From Liolophura sinensis (Eukaryota; Mollusca; Polyplacophora; Chitonida; Chitonidae), in NCBI RefSeq assembly GCF_032854445.1, contig NC_088307.1:25307953-25371952 (forward strand): a stretch of 64,000 nucleotides of DNA, given 5' to 3'. Below the pieces are notes generated by a model. That model saw only the letters and a program-made list of their open reading frames with translations. It was not told the DNA's origin and did not search any database. Numbering within the stretch: position 1 is the first letter of the stretch; every line of letters begins with the position of its first letter. This document shows positions 1-11,600 of the stretch, piece by piece. The position numbers and the translations under genes were made by a program.

Positions 1-30
1 AGAGAGAATGGAACATGTTCCATGTTTATC

Positions 31-495
31 GCATCGGACTAGAGCGTAATGCTGGTGTGTATTGACTGTGCATCGGACAAGAGTGTAATGCTGGTGTGTA
101 TTGACTGTGTATCGGACAAGAGTGTAATGCTGGTGTGTATTGACCCTGCATCGGACATGAGTGTAATGTTGATGTGTGTTGACTGTGCATGGGGTAAGAG
201 TGTAATGCTGGTCTGTATTGATTGTGCATCGGACAAGAATTTAATGCTGGTGTGTATTGAGAGTGCATCGGACTAGAGTGTGATGTTGGTGTGTATTGAC
301 TGTACATCGGACAAGAGTCTAATGCTGGTGTGGATTGACTGTACATCGTACAGGGGTCTAATGCTGGTGTTTTGACCCTGCATCGGGCATGAGTGTAATG
401 TTGATGTGTGTTGACTGTGCATCGGACAAGAGTGTAATGCTAGTGTGTACTGACTGTGCATCGGACAAGAGTGTAATGCTGGTGTGTATTGATTG
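31..495. repeat. 39-bp minisatellite, about 12 copies
   Basis: A 39-bp unit containing GTAATGCTGGTGTGTATTGA and CATCGGACAAGA repeats head to tail with point changes and one short unit near 370. It accounts for all open frames in the first 500 bases; no gene is supported. Confidence 0.9.
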
Positions 496-963
496 TGTAG
501 TGGAATATACAGGTAAACAATATCACTGACACACGATCGGCATATGCATCAAGCTATATGGAATATATTTCAAGTGTCGGTTGAAATACAGCGTAAGAGT
601 TATTTTCATGATTTTTCACCTAATAAACGCGGCTGGCATATTCATCGGTGCATGAAACGGAAGTGTCCGTTGTGAACCACCACCCTTTATCAGGTGTCTG
701 ACTTAAAGCCGCAACCAGCCGCTGCTGTGTTCACTATACTTTTGTCGTGCTATATTGGGAAGTAGTATACAACGTCCAAAACGTGTCGGATTGAGAAGGA
801 GCCCAAATTGAGGAGGAGCCGTGTAGAGTGGAGTGTTGAGCTGTGTCGCGCTAAAACGGAGCTATGGGTGAGTTGGATTTTCCCGCTCGACTTTTATGTC
901 TTCGGCGTATCAGTCCTCGGCGGTGCCGCCGTAAGCGGCTTGTGGTAACGGTAATGGGGCAAG
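496..963. other. no recognisable feature
   Basis: Single-copy-looking sequence with nothing I can identify on either strand. Confidence 0.5.
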
Positions 964-1190
964 CTAAGAAAATGGCATTGGTCGAGCAGCAGCTCTTAGG
1001 TACGGTCACGCAGCCGCCACCCATCTCCCTGTTCCCCGTTCCCAGTACCGTCAAAACCCTCAACGCGTTCGAACAAGAGATGGCATAGATCCTCCGCGAG
1101 ACGACCCTCTCGGACGATAATAAAATACAGTGGTAGCACCACACTCTTCAGCTGTACCGTGTGTTTCAAGACCAATACCAAGCTCCCAAG
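964..1190 (+). pseudogene. coding-like fragment with two internal stops, possibly element-derived
   Basis: A plus-strand frame reads KMALVEQQLLG, then FEQEMA, a stop, ILRETTLSDDNKIQW, a second stop and HHTLQLYRVFQDQYQ. The charged helical pattern, continuing through both stops, suggests a decayed coding exon. I have an impression of similar short ORFs in invertebrate mobile elements but cannot name a family. It could be chance. No start, splice site or neighbour supports it. Confidence 0.22.
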
Positions 1191-1774
1191 TCCGTCGGTC
1201 GTTTAAGTGGGTCGCTGTGACGGCGAAGGAAAATGAATTTCAGCTCGTACCCCTGGGACTGGACGTCTACTGTACAATACTGTATTGTACTAGCATACAA
1301 AGCGCGGACTCAACGACACGGACTTCTGGCTTCTCAGTCCAAACGCAGTATACTACTTGTGTTACACTTATCGATCGTGTCGTACATTCTTCGGAACGCC
1401 GTGTGGATCACATCACGTTTGATTAGCTCACAACCTTTGGTTTGCTGCATGACAGCATGATGGAGGCTATGTTCCCTTTGTAGTGAGATAAAATGTATCG
1501 TCTCCATACCGATCTACATGTATGAAAATCTGCAAATAAAAGCGAAACTGAGATAGACCTTCTTTGTTTTTGTTTTATTCTACCTGTTTCATTATTCATA
1601 TTTTCCGACCTGGAAACCGGAAACGCCTCATCCAGATATAAAAAACATCGCCGAAATCTGCGCCTGCATTGATTTCTTTTGAAAATTGTTGAAGTAAACA
1701 AATCAATACTAACACATTTGCCTGAATCGAAAACATTCGTGTCCAAATTCAGAAGGCAGGGTATAGAGTGACTG
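1191..1774. other. no recognisable feature
   Basis: Short open frames only, without recognisable domains or repeats. Confidence 0.5.
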
Positions 1775-1940
1775 CAGGGCCCGGTTTCACGAAGCTTTTT
1801 ATGTGTACTCAATTGTTAAAGTCAGGATTTTTTGCCAGGATGGAGTGTTTCTCGACAAAACTTAAGTCAAACGCTTCATATGTATAATATGATGTTGCTT
1901 AAGCAAAATAGCTTAAGAAGTGTTGTGAAACCGGGCCCAG
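1775..1940. mobile_element. MITE-like element with GGGCCCGGTTTCAC terminal inverted repeats
   Basis: GGGCCCGGTTTCAC at the left (from 1777) is matched by its reverse complement GTGAAACCGGGCCC at the right end, enclosing about 166 bp of AT-rich non-coding sequence. This is the layout of a short non-autonomous DNA transposon. No target-site duplication could be fixed by eye. Confidence 0.75.
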
Positions 1941-2117
1941 TCCTCAAGGTCACACCCCGGTAATCTTGTGATAGTCTGGAGGAACACGTGTGCAGTCCCC
2001 TGGCATACCAGGTTCTCTGTTCACGCACAATCACACAGCTTGTTCACATACCGACACAACATGCCTTTGCCGTGCAATTCTCAGGAGTGCAACAACCTAT
2101 ACCAAGCCCTGTGGCTG

Positions 2118-2790
2118 ATCTGTACCAAGATATAACTGAACTGTACCAAGCTGTAACTGAGCTGTACCAAACTCTGACTGAGCTGTACCAAACTCTGACT
2201 GAGCTGTACCAAACTGTACTTAACTGTATCAAAAGTGTAAATGAGCTATAACAATTTGTAACGGGCTCTACCGAACTATGACTAAGCTGTACCAAGCTGT
2301 AACTGAGCTGTACAAAACTGTAACTGAGCGGTGCCAAGCTGTAACTTAGCTGTAACTGAGCTATTCCAAGATGTAACTGTGCTGTATCAAGTTGTATCTG
2401 AGGTGTATCAAGCTGTAGCTGAACTGCATCTAGTTGTAACGTCTGTAACTGAGTTGTACCAGGCTGCACCTGGGCTGTGCCAAGCTGTTAGCTGCTAAAA
2501 AAGCTGTACCGAGCTGTAACTAAGCTGTACCAAGCTGTAACTGAACTATATCAGGCGTAACTGAGCTGTATCAAGCTGTAACCTCTGTAACTGAGCTGGA
2601 CCAAGTTGTAATTGAGCTGTACCAAGCTGTAACTGAGCTGTATCAAGCTGTAACTGCAGTAACTAAGCTGGACCAAGGCGTAATTAGCTGTACCAAGCTG
2701 TAACTGCTGTAACGAGGTGCACCAAGCTGTAACTGAGCTGTACTAAGCTGAAACCAGCTGGTACTGTACTGAAAGCCCAAGGCACCAAGC
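2118..2790. repeat. degenerate 21-bp minisatellite
   Basis: Variants of GAGCTGTACCAAGCTGTAACT recur about 30 times with frequent substitutions and small indels. The 141-aa minus-strand open frame here is only a reading of this array. Confidence 0.88.
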
Positions 2791-3239
2791 TGTGAAGAGC
2801 TATGCATGTTCTTAGTATTTCAACAACTTATTTCACATTATTACTTTTCGTATGAACACTACGTTTTAACAAACAGCATGTAATATGAGCCTTTTCAAAA
2901 CGAAAAACCAAAACATGTAGACCGATCTTTGAATTGTCCTGTTCTTTCAATAATTTTACTAGGCGGTGTGCCGGCACGACTGGCTTCAATTATGGTCGAT
3001 ATGATAGATATCTACGGAAGACCAGATGGATCATTCTTCCGTCAATAAGGACCACTTTCCTGTTGGCCAATGTAGGATTAGACCAATTATCGCCGTCTTG
3101 GATGCCGCCGTATGTTAGGACATTCGTCAAGTGCGATGCGATGCTCTTTCCTCAGTCCCAATACTTCCTTTGGGTATTTATGAATACAGTGTAAATGTCA
3201 AAGTACACTTTTCGAGACAAGGGAGATTTGTCATCAGTG
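2791..3239. other. no recognisable feature
   Basis: AT-rich sequence with no domain, RNA gene or repeat that I can identify. Confidence 0.5.
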
Positions 3240-3640
3240 CAAGAGTGTAACATGGAAACGTACGAATAGGGAATATGAAACATCAAAACGCCTGGATATC
3301 TTGAAGTGTGAAAGAGGAGAGGTACGAATAGGGCAGGTTGTGGTGTGTAATATGAAAACGAAATCATGGAAACCTTGACGAAAATGCTGAACTATGTAAC
3401 ATGAAAACATCCGGAAATCTTGAAGTGTGTTATAACATTCATATATTGAAAAAAATTGACGTGTGTAACATAAAAACGTAAGAAAACGTTGAAGTGTGTA
3501 ACATAGAATCGTACGAAAAGGTTGAAGTGTGTAACATAAAAAACGTACGAAAAGTCTGAAGAGTGTAACATAAAAAAGTGCGAAAAGTTTGAAGTGTGTA
3601 ACATAAAAACGTACGAAAAGTTTGAAGTGAACTCACCTCA
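3240..3640. repeat. 31-bp minisatellite
   Basis: A unit containing GTGTAACATAAAAACGTACG and AAAAGTTTGAA is repeated about a dozen times, most regular between 3450 and 3640. The overlapping minus-strand open frames encode only the translated repeat. Confidence 0.85.
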
Positions 3641-3954
3641 GAAAACGTCTGGAAAAGTAGAAATGCATAATGTGAAAGTATATAGCATGGTTGAGAGATA
3701 CACTATATGGGCGAAGGGAAATACAAACAAGTACCAATATACGGATTATGAAAATAAAGTTCATGACAAATGTTTTTGAATTCCATTGATCAGTACTGGA
3801 ATTGTACACATACAATATGAATCTTTGACAAGCACGTGACATAGAGAGCAGAATCAAACCGTTTTTTCTCACCATTAGCTTCCTCCCAAAGTAACACTCA
3901 CCACATCGACACCGCCGCACACTTTCTTTACAACGAACTGTTTCCTGGTTCTAA

Positions 3955-4205
3955 TTGGTTCTCGCCATGCCTGATGCGGCTGAAATGCTGTTGAAGTCGT
4001 GTTAAATCCCATTCATTCATTCATTCATTCACTCACTCACTCACTCACTCACTCACTCATTCATTTATTCATTCATTCACCTACCCCCCTCACTCACTCA
4101 CTCACTCACTCACTCACTCGCTCATTCACTCACTCACTCACTCACTCATTCATTCATTCATTCACTCACCTACCCCCACTCACTCACTCATTCATTCATT
4201 CATTA
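3955..4205 (+). repeat. SINE/LINE-type 3' tail expanded into a CATT/CACT tetranucleotide array
   Basis: CTGTTGAAGTCGTGTTAAAT is followed by long runs of CATT and CACT. The motif before the array resembles the 3' end of the CACTC-tailed SINEs at 55.5 kb and of the LINE at 25.6 kb, so the array probably grew from a retroposon tail. Confidence 0.7.
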
Positions 4206-4439
4206 AATTCTCCTCCCTGCAGATTTCATTTATGCTGAGAACCTTTCCTGGGTTTTAATTGGATTCACCTTGGTGTAGACGTAAACAAAGACCTATACGC
4301 TGCGGTCAAAGTAAAGGAACCCAATGGCAGGAAGAAACTCAGAACTACACAGGGCAACTGTTCAAGGGAAAAGCGTGAGGTATTCAGTGATGACAATGAC
4401 AAAAGTTCCTTGATGGTTATGGTTAATTCGGCTAGTTGG

Positions 4440-5195
4440 TGAGGGAAAAGACAACGTAGGGTATTCCATGATGGTAAAGACAAAGCAGGGTATTCCATGA
4501 TGGTATAGACAAAGTTGGGTATTCGACGATGGTAAAGACAAAGCCGGGTATTCCATGATGGTGAAGACAAAGTAGGGTAATTCATGATGGTGAAGGCAAA
4601 GTCGGGTATTGCATGATAGTAAAGACAAAGCCGGGTATTCCATGATGGTAAAGACAAAGCAGGGTATTCCATGATGGTAAAGACAAAGCAGGGTATTCCA
4701 TGATGGTAAAGACAAAGTCGGGTATTCCATGATGGTAAAGACAAAGCCGGGTATTGCATGATGGTAAAGACAAAGCAGGGTATTCCATGATGGTGAAGAC
4801 AAAGCAGGGTATTCCACGATGGTAAAGACAAAGCCGGGTATTCCATGATGGCAAAGACAAAGCAAGGTATTCCATGATGGTAAAGACAAAGCAGGGTATT
4901 CCATGATGGTAAAGACAAAGTCGGGTATTCCATGATGGTAAAGACAAAGCAGGGTATTCCATGATTGTCAAGACGAAGACGGGTATTGCATGATGGTAAA
5001 GACAAAGTCGGGTAATTCATGATGGTGAAGACAAAGTCGGGTATTGCATGACTGCCAAAAGAAAGTCCCGTACTGCATGATTGTCAAGACAAAGTCGGTG
5101 GTAAAGACAAAGACTGGTATTTCATGACTGTCAAGACAAAGACGGGTATTGCATGATGGTAAAGACAAAGTCCAGTATTCCATGATGGCAAAATT
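4440..5195. repeat. 29-bp minisatellite, about 26 copies
   Basis: The unit contains AAAGACAAAGCAGGGTATTC and CATGATGGT. Because 29 is not a multiple of 3 and the minus strand of the unit has no stop, all three minus frames are open and repeat the same peptide (for example MEYPALSLPSWNT). These are not genes. Confidence 0.95.
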
Positions 5196-5394
5196 CAATA
5201 GATATAAAGCAGTAAATAAATATAAAGCTCTGTATGGAAATCAAATATTCACCGACATAAACTGCATTGTATACTAAACTATTAAAAGAGTGTATATAAA
5301 GCCCGCTGCAGATGAAAAAAATCAGTCTGAATATAAATTATTAAGTAAATGTAAACATTTGGTGAATACATTACATTCAGTTGACGTTTAACAT
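5196..5394. other. no recognisable feature
   Basis: AT-rich spacer between two tandem arrays. Confidence 0.5.
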
Positions 5395-6135
5395 TTATCC
5401 ACTATATAAACATTTTGTCAGTATAAACATTCGCGAGATGTAAACATTCGGTCGGTATAAGCCTTCCCCAGATATAAACATTTGGTGGGTGTGAACATTA
5501 CCTGAATATAAACATTTGGTGGGTGTAAACATTATCCGAATAGGAACATCCGGTAGGTATAAGCGTTCGTCGGAAATAAACACTGGATCCGTATTAGCAT
5601 ACAAAGGATACAAAGATTTGGTCGTTATGGGTGTAAACATTACCTGAATATAAATATTCGATAGGTATAGACATTGGCCGGACATAAACATCCGGTATGT
5701 ATAAGCATTCGCCAGATATAAAGATCTGGTCGGTATGAACATTCACCGGATACAAAGATTTGGTCGGTATAAGCATTCGCGGGATATGAACATTCGGTCG
5801 GTATAAGCAATCTCCCTGGATGCAAACATTCGGTAGATATAAACATTCTCCGGATGTGAACATTCGGTCGGTATAAGCAATCTCCCTGGATGCAAACACT
5901 GGGTAGATATAAACATTTTCCGGATGTGAACATTCGGTCGGTATAAGCAGTCTTCCTGGATGCAAACATTCGGTAGATATAAACATTCTCCGGATGTGAA
6001 CATTCGGTCGGTATAAGCAGTCTCCCTGGATGCAAACACTGGGTAGATATAAACATTTTCCGGATGTGAACATTTGGTAGGTATAAGCATTCGTCGGATG
6101 TGAATATTTGGTAGGTATAAGCATTCGCATATATG
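5395..6135. repeat. about 35-bp minisatellite with a 70-bp higher-order unit
   Basis: Degenerate subunits around TATAAACATTCGGT fill the block. From about 5781 to 6070 they alternate as a two-subunit unit of exactly 70 bp: GGATGTGAACATTCGGTCGG recurs at 5852, 5922 and 5992. Open minus frames here are repeat readings. Confidence 0.88.
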
Positions 6136-7157
6136 CTTATACACAAGCGACCTCTTGGACCTGACAGCGTGTCAGCGCTTGAACCACTCTTAGAAACGTT
6201 GCTGAACACCAAGTAAATGAATCAATAAATAAGACAAACCGATCACATTGTTGACATGTAAAACTGGTTATGCATTAAGAAATCACGACATATATATGCT
6301 ACAAGCAAAAAGTGTTTGGTGTAATTTTTTGGTCAGTTGAAGCATTGCAAGACATAACCTCCATTGTTCATATATTTACTTTTTCCAAAACACTGGGGGG
6401 AGAAATGTAATTCTTTGCTTTCAGCACAACTAGTATCTCTCCTAAAAATTAGAAGATTCAGGGCATGGCACTATCACATTAATAAATTATTACATTGTTA
6501 TTTCCATTGACACTCTTAAATCTTGGATCCGTATAGTTCCGTATAAGACACAGTAAGACACGGTAAGATTTGATACTCTATAGGGGACCGTCTCAAAAAT
6601 ATGTATGCACTTGTTCCCAAAAAATTGTTAGGAAAATTAAACGCTTTGTAACTTGCTTACATTTGAAGTAGATTTGCCTTAAACCTTATTCAGCAATAAT
6701 AAAAAAAAGTACATCAGAGGAGTTTAGAGTTCGAACTTTTTGCTAGTAAAGGTAAAATAGTCTTAATGTGGCTTGTCAAACACGTTAGACAACTTTTATT
6801 AATTTAAGTAATACCTGTTTCACTGCCATCCGAACGTACACAGATGGCACTGCTTTGTTTCCGGAACTTACTGAGCCCACAAACGTTCAGCACCTCAATT
6901 TACTCAAACGTTTGTCTACTCTAATTTACTTTTGTGAAACTTGTAAATGTAATTAAAAAAAAAGTTGTTACGTCAAGTGATAGAATAGGACTTTTTTTTA
7001 CCTTAGCGATAAAAGACTGCGAACTCGAAGATCCCTCATTATTCAATAATAAAAAATACAATTATGAAATAATAAAATATTTTGTAAACAGAGTAAATTG
7101 TATATATACAAAAAACCATTGCATGTCCAGCACATAATTTTATCTAAATATATTGAA
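6136..7157. other. no recognisable feature
   Basis: AT-rich sequence with homopolymer runs; nothing identifiable. Confidence 0.5.
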
Positions 7158-7199
7158 CATACATACATACATACATACATACATACATACATACATACA

Positions 7200-7232
<33 letters not shown>

Positions 7233-7250
7233 GCATGCATACATACATAC
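7158..7250. repeat. (CATA)n microsatellite
   Basis: About 20 tandem ACAT/CATA tetranucleotides with a few interruptions near the right end. Confidence 0.95.
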
Positions 7251-7987
7251 GTAAATAAAATATATATTCATGAAGGCTCAAGCATGTAGCATGTGATCGT
7301 TACTTCGTTTACAAAATACCATGGATATACAATACGTGAAACGCATCACCAATATAAAAATTATTATTGTTAAATCTAATTAAAAAGCAATATAAATTTG
7401 GCTAAAAACAAAAGTGCTAGATTGTAAAACATTTTTCATTTTTTTTGTGAGACTAAATAAACTATGGCCCTGTCATGTATACCACACATTTCTTTATTTA
7501 TTTATTTCACATCTTTTTGAAAATGTCATAAGTTGAAGATCAAATACGTATACCATTGAAGCGCTAAAGTCATGTAAACGACTGAAACAATGATATTTAA
7601 AACTTTCATGCAGTCATAATTGAGGGTAGCGTGCCCTCGAGAAATATAAAGACTAGTTTTGTGTCTCATTTTGGATGGTTAAGTGGAAATTCAAAAAAAG
7701 TTCTGCATGCTCTAGTTCATGTGATGGCGTTTCAAAATAATAACGACAGTGTTACAAAGGATTTTATTATTTCATATCAAAACTCCCTAAGACCCCCGTT
7801 ATTTTTAACTTAAGGTTTTGATACGCTTGTGTATATTTTGTGCAAACTAAGGGTGTTTTTGAAGGATTGGTTGATATGTTGAGTAAACAGAAACACCGAT
7901 GTAGAGTCATCTATATGCAGATATGTACATTTTCTGTCAAATATCACATATACATACCTTAAAATATATTGTAACAAGTACGTCTAT
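7251..7987. other. no recognisable feature
   Basis: AT-rich sequence; I see no gene or repeat. Confidence 0.5.
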
Positions 7988-8117
7988 CAGCAACCTGCGG
8001 ATGGTCGTGGGTTCCCCCGAGCTCTGCCCGGTTTCCTTCCACCCTAATGCTGGCCGCCGTCTTATGAGTAAAATATTCTTCCGTACGGAATAAAACACTA
8101 ATCAAATAAATAAATAA
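7988..8117 (+). mobile_element. SINE family 1, 5'-truncated copy
   Basis: GCAACCTGCGGATGGTCGTGG, GCTCTGCCCGGTTTCC, TGCTGGCCGCCGTC and an (AAAT)n end match the near-full copies at 52505-52770 (minus) and 12517-12790 (plus). The tRNA-derived head is missing. Confidence 0.85.
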
Positions 8118-8286
8118 TGATCTCTGAAGTTTAATTACTTATTTTACTTATTTTTTGTTTATCTTATGTACTCAATACCAAGGATGACTGCTTGCTTGAC
8201 CACGGAATTCTATATCTCAAACAACAAACAGGAAAAAAAAGGGATTAATTCAGCACTTCCTCTCTTTCTTTTGAATAACCTTTTTC

Positions 8287-8630
8287 TTAAAGCTCACAAT
8301 AATAGTCGCGCCAATGACCGCCACCCTTACTGAACTCGCTTGGTAGGCATGCGTGGTGACCTTTCGTGCGACAGTTCATGCGCCCACGTGGTCCACGCAT
8401 CTCTAAATATTTAATTCCGTACATCACTCGGAAACTAGCGAAGAGGTATGTTTTCACGGGATATTTTCGCCCGTGAATGTAAACATACATCATTAAATCC
8501 TTCTCATTTAACTCTTTTGCCGGTTGCTGATACATTGTGTTGTAGCCGAATTCACCCGCTGCGCGCAAATAGATTTTATACCTTCCGCCTCCAAGTGGTT
8601 CTGAAATGAAACCGGAGCCATCATTTTCGG
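8287..8630 (-). CDS. LicD-family gene, exon 3 (C-terminus)
   Basis: Acceptor TTTACAG precedes CCGAAAATG, completing the split alanine codon from exon 2. 113 codons plus stop, ending GGGHWRDYYCEL. Confidence 0.88.
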
Positions 8631-11600
8631 CTGTAAACCAAATCAAGTCAAAATATTAACATTGTATTGGATGTTTTATCAGTGGGTTTAGCTATGACGT
8701 CACTACTTTGCGCTAATCAGGCCCTCTCTAACGCTGGTAGTGTGCGCAACAGTCTTCAGCAAAAAAGTTACGAGCATTTTATTTGATTAGGGTTTTACGC
8801 CATATTCCAGTACAATTCACTTTGGCGACGGCGGCCATCATTATGATGAGAGGAAACCAAGGTACGAATAGTATTAGAGCAAAAATCAGGTGCAATGACT
8901 TATTCCCTTCCCCTGATGTCAGGTGGCGCTAATAGCTTCAGCCGTCACTTTCACAGAATACGTCAGGAAACCAGACTGCAGTGATATCATGCTGAAGTCA
9001 CTGGCAAAGAAAAGTGTCGGACTAAGGTCTGGTAAGTAAATTAGATTCTTTCTGAAAAGTATAATATATACCACCTAAGGGTTTTATAAAGGGAGCACTA
9101 TTGCCATTAACAGAAGATGAAATAAACGAAAATGGCGAGAAGTGTCTATCACTACCATATGGCTGAAACATTGCCAGCGTGGCGTTAGATCCATCAATCA
9201 TTTTATTTTGATCGATTGATTCGTGTTTCGGAACAATTTGTCACAAAAAGGATAGCTGTCAGGATTATGGTTGGGGAAGAAACCTCATTGCTTGAAACCA
9301 CCGATCTTCGACAGGTATCTGACAAACCGTCTGGCTTATAGATACCTGACATATTTATTTACATATGCGATTGTATTTTAACGCCATACTCCAAAATGTC
9401 TGACTCGTGTACCAAGGCGGTTATTTTTTCAGGCGAAGAACAACGAGTGTTCTGCGTAAACCACCGACCTTTGGTGAGACACTGACAAACTTTTCCCAAT
9501 GACCAAGGATATGTACACCGTATTGTTGGAAGTCAGCTAACCTTATTCTGCGCAAATGGCCGCACCATATTTTTGTGAACAGCAATTATTTGATCTATTA
9601 TCATATAATAAAAAAAAATTGTCAAAAATCTCCCGAATAGCCTCGAATAAGAAACCACTGATTGTGTTCCCAGTGATATTTTTCTACATAACATACATGT
9701 TTACATCGAATGTAAACTATATCACGCACAGAGACCATTATCTCTGAGTGAGCCAATCAAAGTTCACTGAGCTCATAGATTTGAACCTCTGTGTACTGTT
9801 TAGTAGCTGTAACATAAACATATTTACAATTCCTTCCGCTACCTTACCAGACCTATGCGCTGGAAGTTAGGTAACACCAGACTAAAGGCAATTTTGAGAG
9901 ACTATATCATAGCCGCATGGTAAATTTCCAACAAATATTGACTAAATTACCGCTTTTGACGCTAGCCGGGATACCCTTTTCCTTGCAAAATTTGTCTAGC
10001 CCTTCTTGGACGGGTTTCCAGTCGTAAAAGAACCCCAGGTCTATGTCTACATCCCACGGCAGAAGACCCCCGCTTTTCACACCGCCCAAGGGTACTCCTG
10101 AATCTATGAAGTAGGAAATATTCTGGAACAAAAAAAAAAATACATAAAAAATTGAACATTATACAATAACTATGCGTAAACACACCAAAACTTTCACCGC
10201 ATGGAGATGCACGGTTATTGTCTTGTAGTGCAGGGAACTGTACGGTTAATGTATGTTATTGCGCGGAACTGTACGGTTGTTGTATGTTATTGCGCGAAAC
10301 TGTACGGTTATTATATGTTTTTCATGAAACTGTACAGTTATTGTATGTTGCTGCAGGGAGCTTTACGCTTATTGTAAGCTACTGCAAGGAACTGTATGTT
10401 GCTGCAGGGAACTTTGCGGTTATTGTACTGTATTTCAGGGAAGTGTGTGGTTATTGTACATTACTTCAGGTAAATGTACGCTTATTGTACGCTACTGCAG
10501 GGAACTGTTCGCTTAGTGTACGTTAATGCAAGGAACTGTGCGGTTATTGTATGCCACTGCAAGGAACTGTACAGTTATTGTACGTTACTGCAGGGAACTG
10601 TACGGTTATTGTACGCTACTGCAAGGAACTGTACAGTTATTGTACGTTAGTGCAGGGAACTGTACGGTTATTGTATGTTCTTGCACGCAACTGTACGGTT
10701 ATTGTATTTTATTGCACGCAACTGTACGTTTATTGTTTGTTATTGCACGCAACTGTGCGGTTATTGTATGTTACCGCAGGGAACTGTGCGGTTATTGTAC
10801 GTTACTGTAAGGAACTGTACGCTTATTGTACGTTGCAGCAGGGAACTGTGCGGTTATTGTGCGTTACTACAGCCAGCTGATAGTTATTGCACGTTACTGC
10901 TAGGAACTATACTGTTATTGTACCTTACTGCAGGGAACTGAGCGGTTATTGTACTGTTAAATATAAATTCTAATCGCAATACAGTGTAAAGTTGGTAAAT
11001 ATTGTCGAACAATATTAATTTCGATAAGTTCCCTAAAGGCCTGTTGGATTTGAGACAAACTACTTCAACAATTATTGTAGCGATACATAAATAAAAATTT
11101 TTTTCAAAGTATAGCCTGGTAAATTTAACAGAAAGCCTGTTTTCTGAGTGATGCTAGAAGGTATTCTGCTACTTCAGCAGATTGTTCTGTTAATAATATT
11201 ACACATATTGTATTAACTATGGGTCGATGCCGTCCAAATTGTTAAGATTACTTCTGTCGGCCTATTTCAACCTCTATAATATCTCCAAAACTACCAAAGG
11301 TAGATTGAATGCAGTAGATTAATACTTTTACCAGAATTTTCAAGATTTTATTGGAGGGGAAAAAAAGGGGAAAATTGCAGAATTTTATTCAAAAAATTAT
11401 TAAAACCATTTTATATGTTATTTGAGGTGCCAATTTAGAGCACGTCCTAAAATGTACCATGTTCCACTTATGTCCCGATAACTTCCATTTTGAAGAAACC
11501 GCATTTTGTTATGTAGTAGGAAAATAAGAACGCTACAAGAATGGAACCTGCAGTAAGTCGTAGCCCGTGATCTGGCCTTTTATAGTTGTATGAACAGATT

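Noticed and set aside
4265-5020. 251-codon minus-strand open frame and overlapping ones
   Set aside because: Translation of the 29-bp minisatellite in alternate frames.
5395-6212. Overlapping minus-strand frames of 115-190 codons
   Set aside because: Readings of the 35/70-bp minisatellite.
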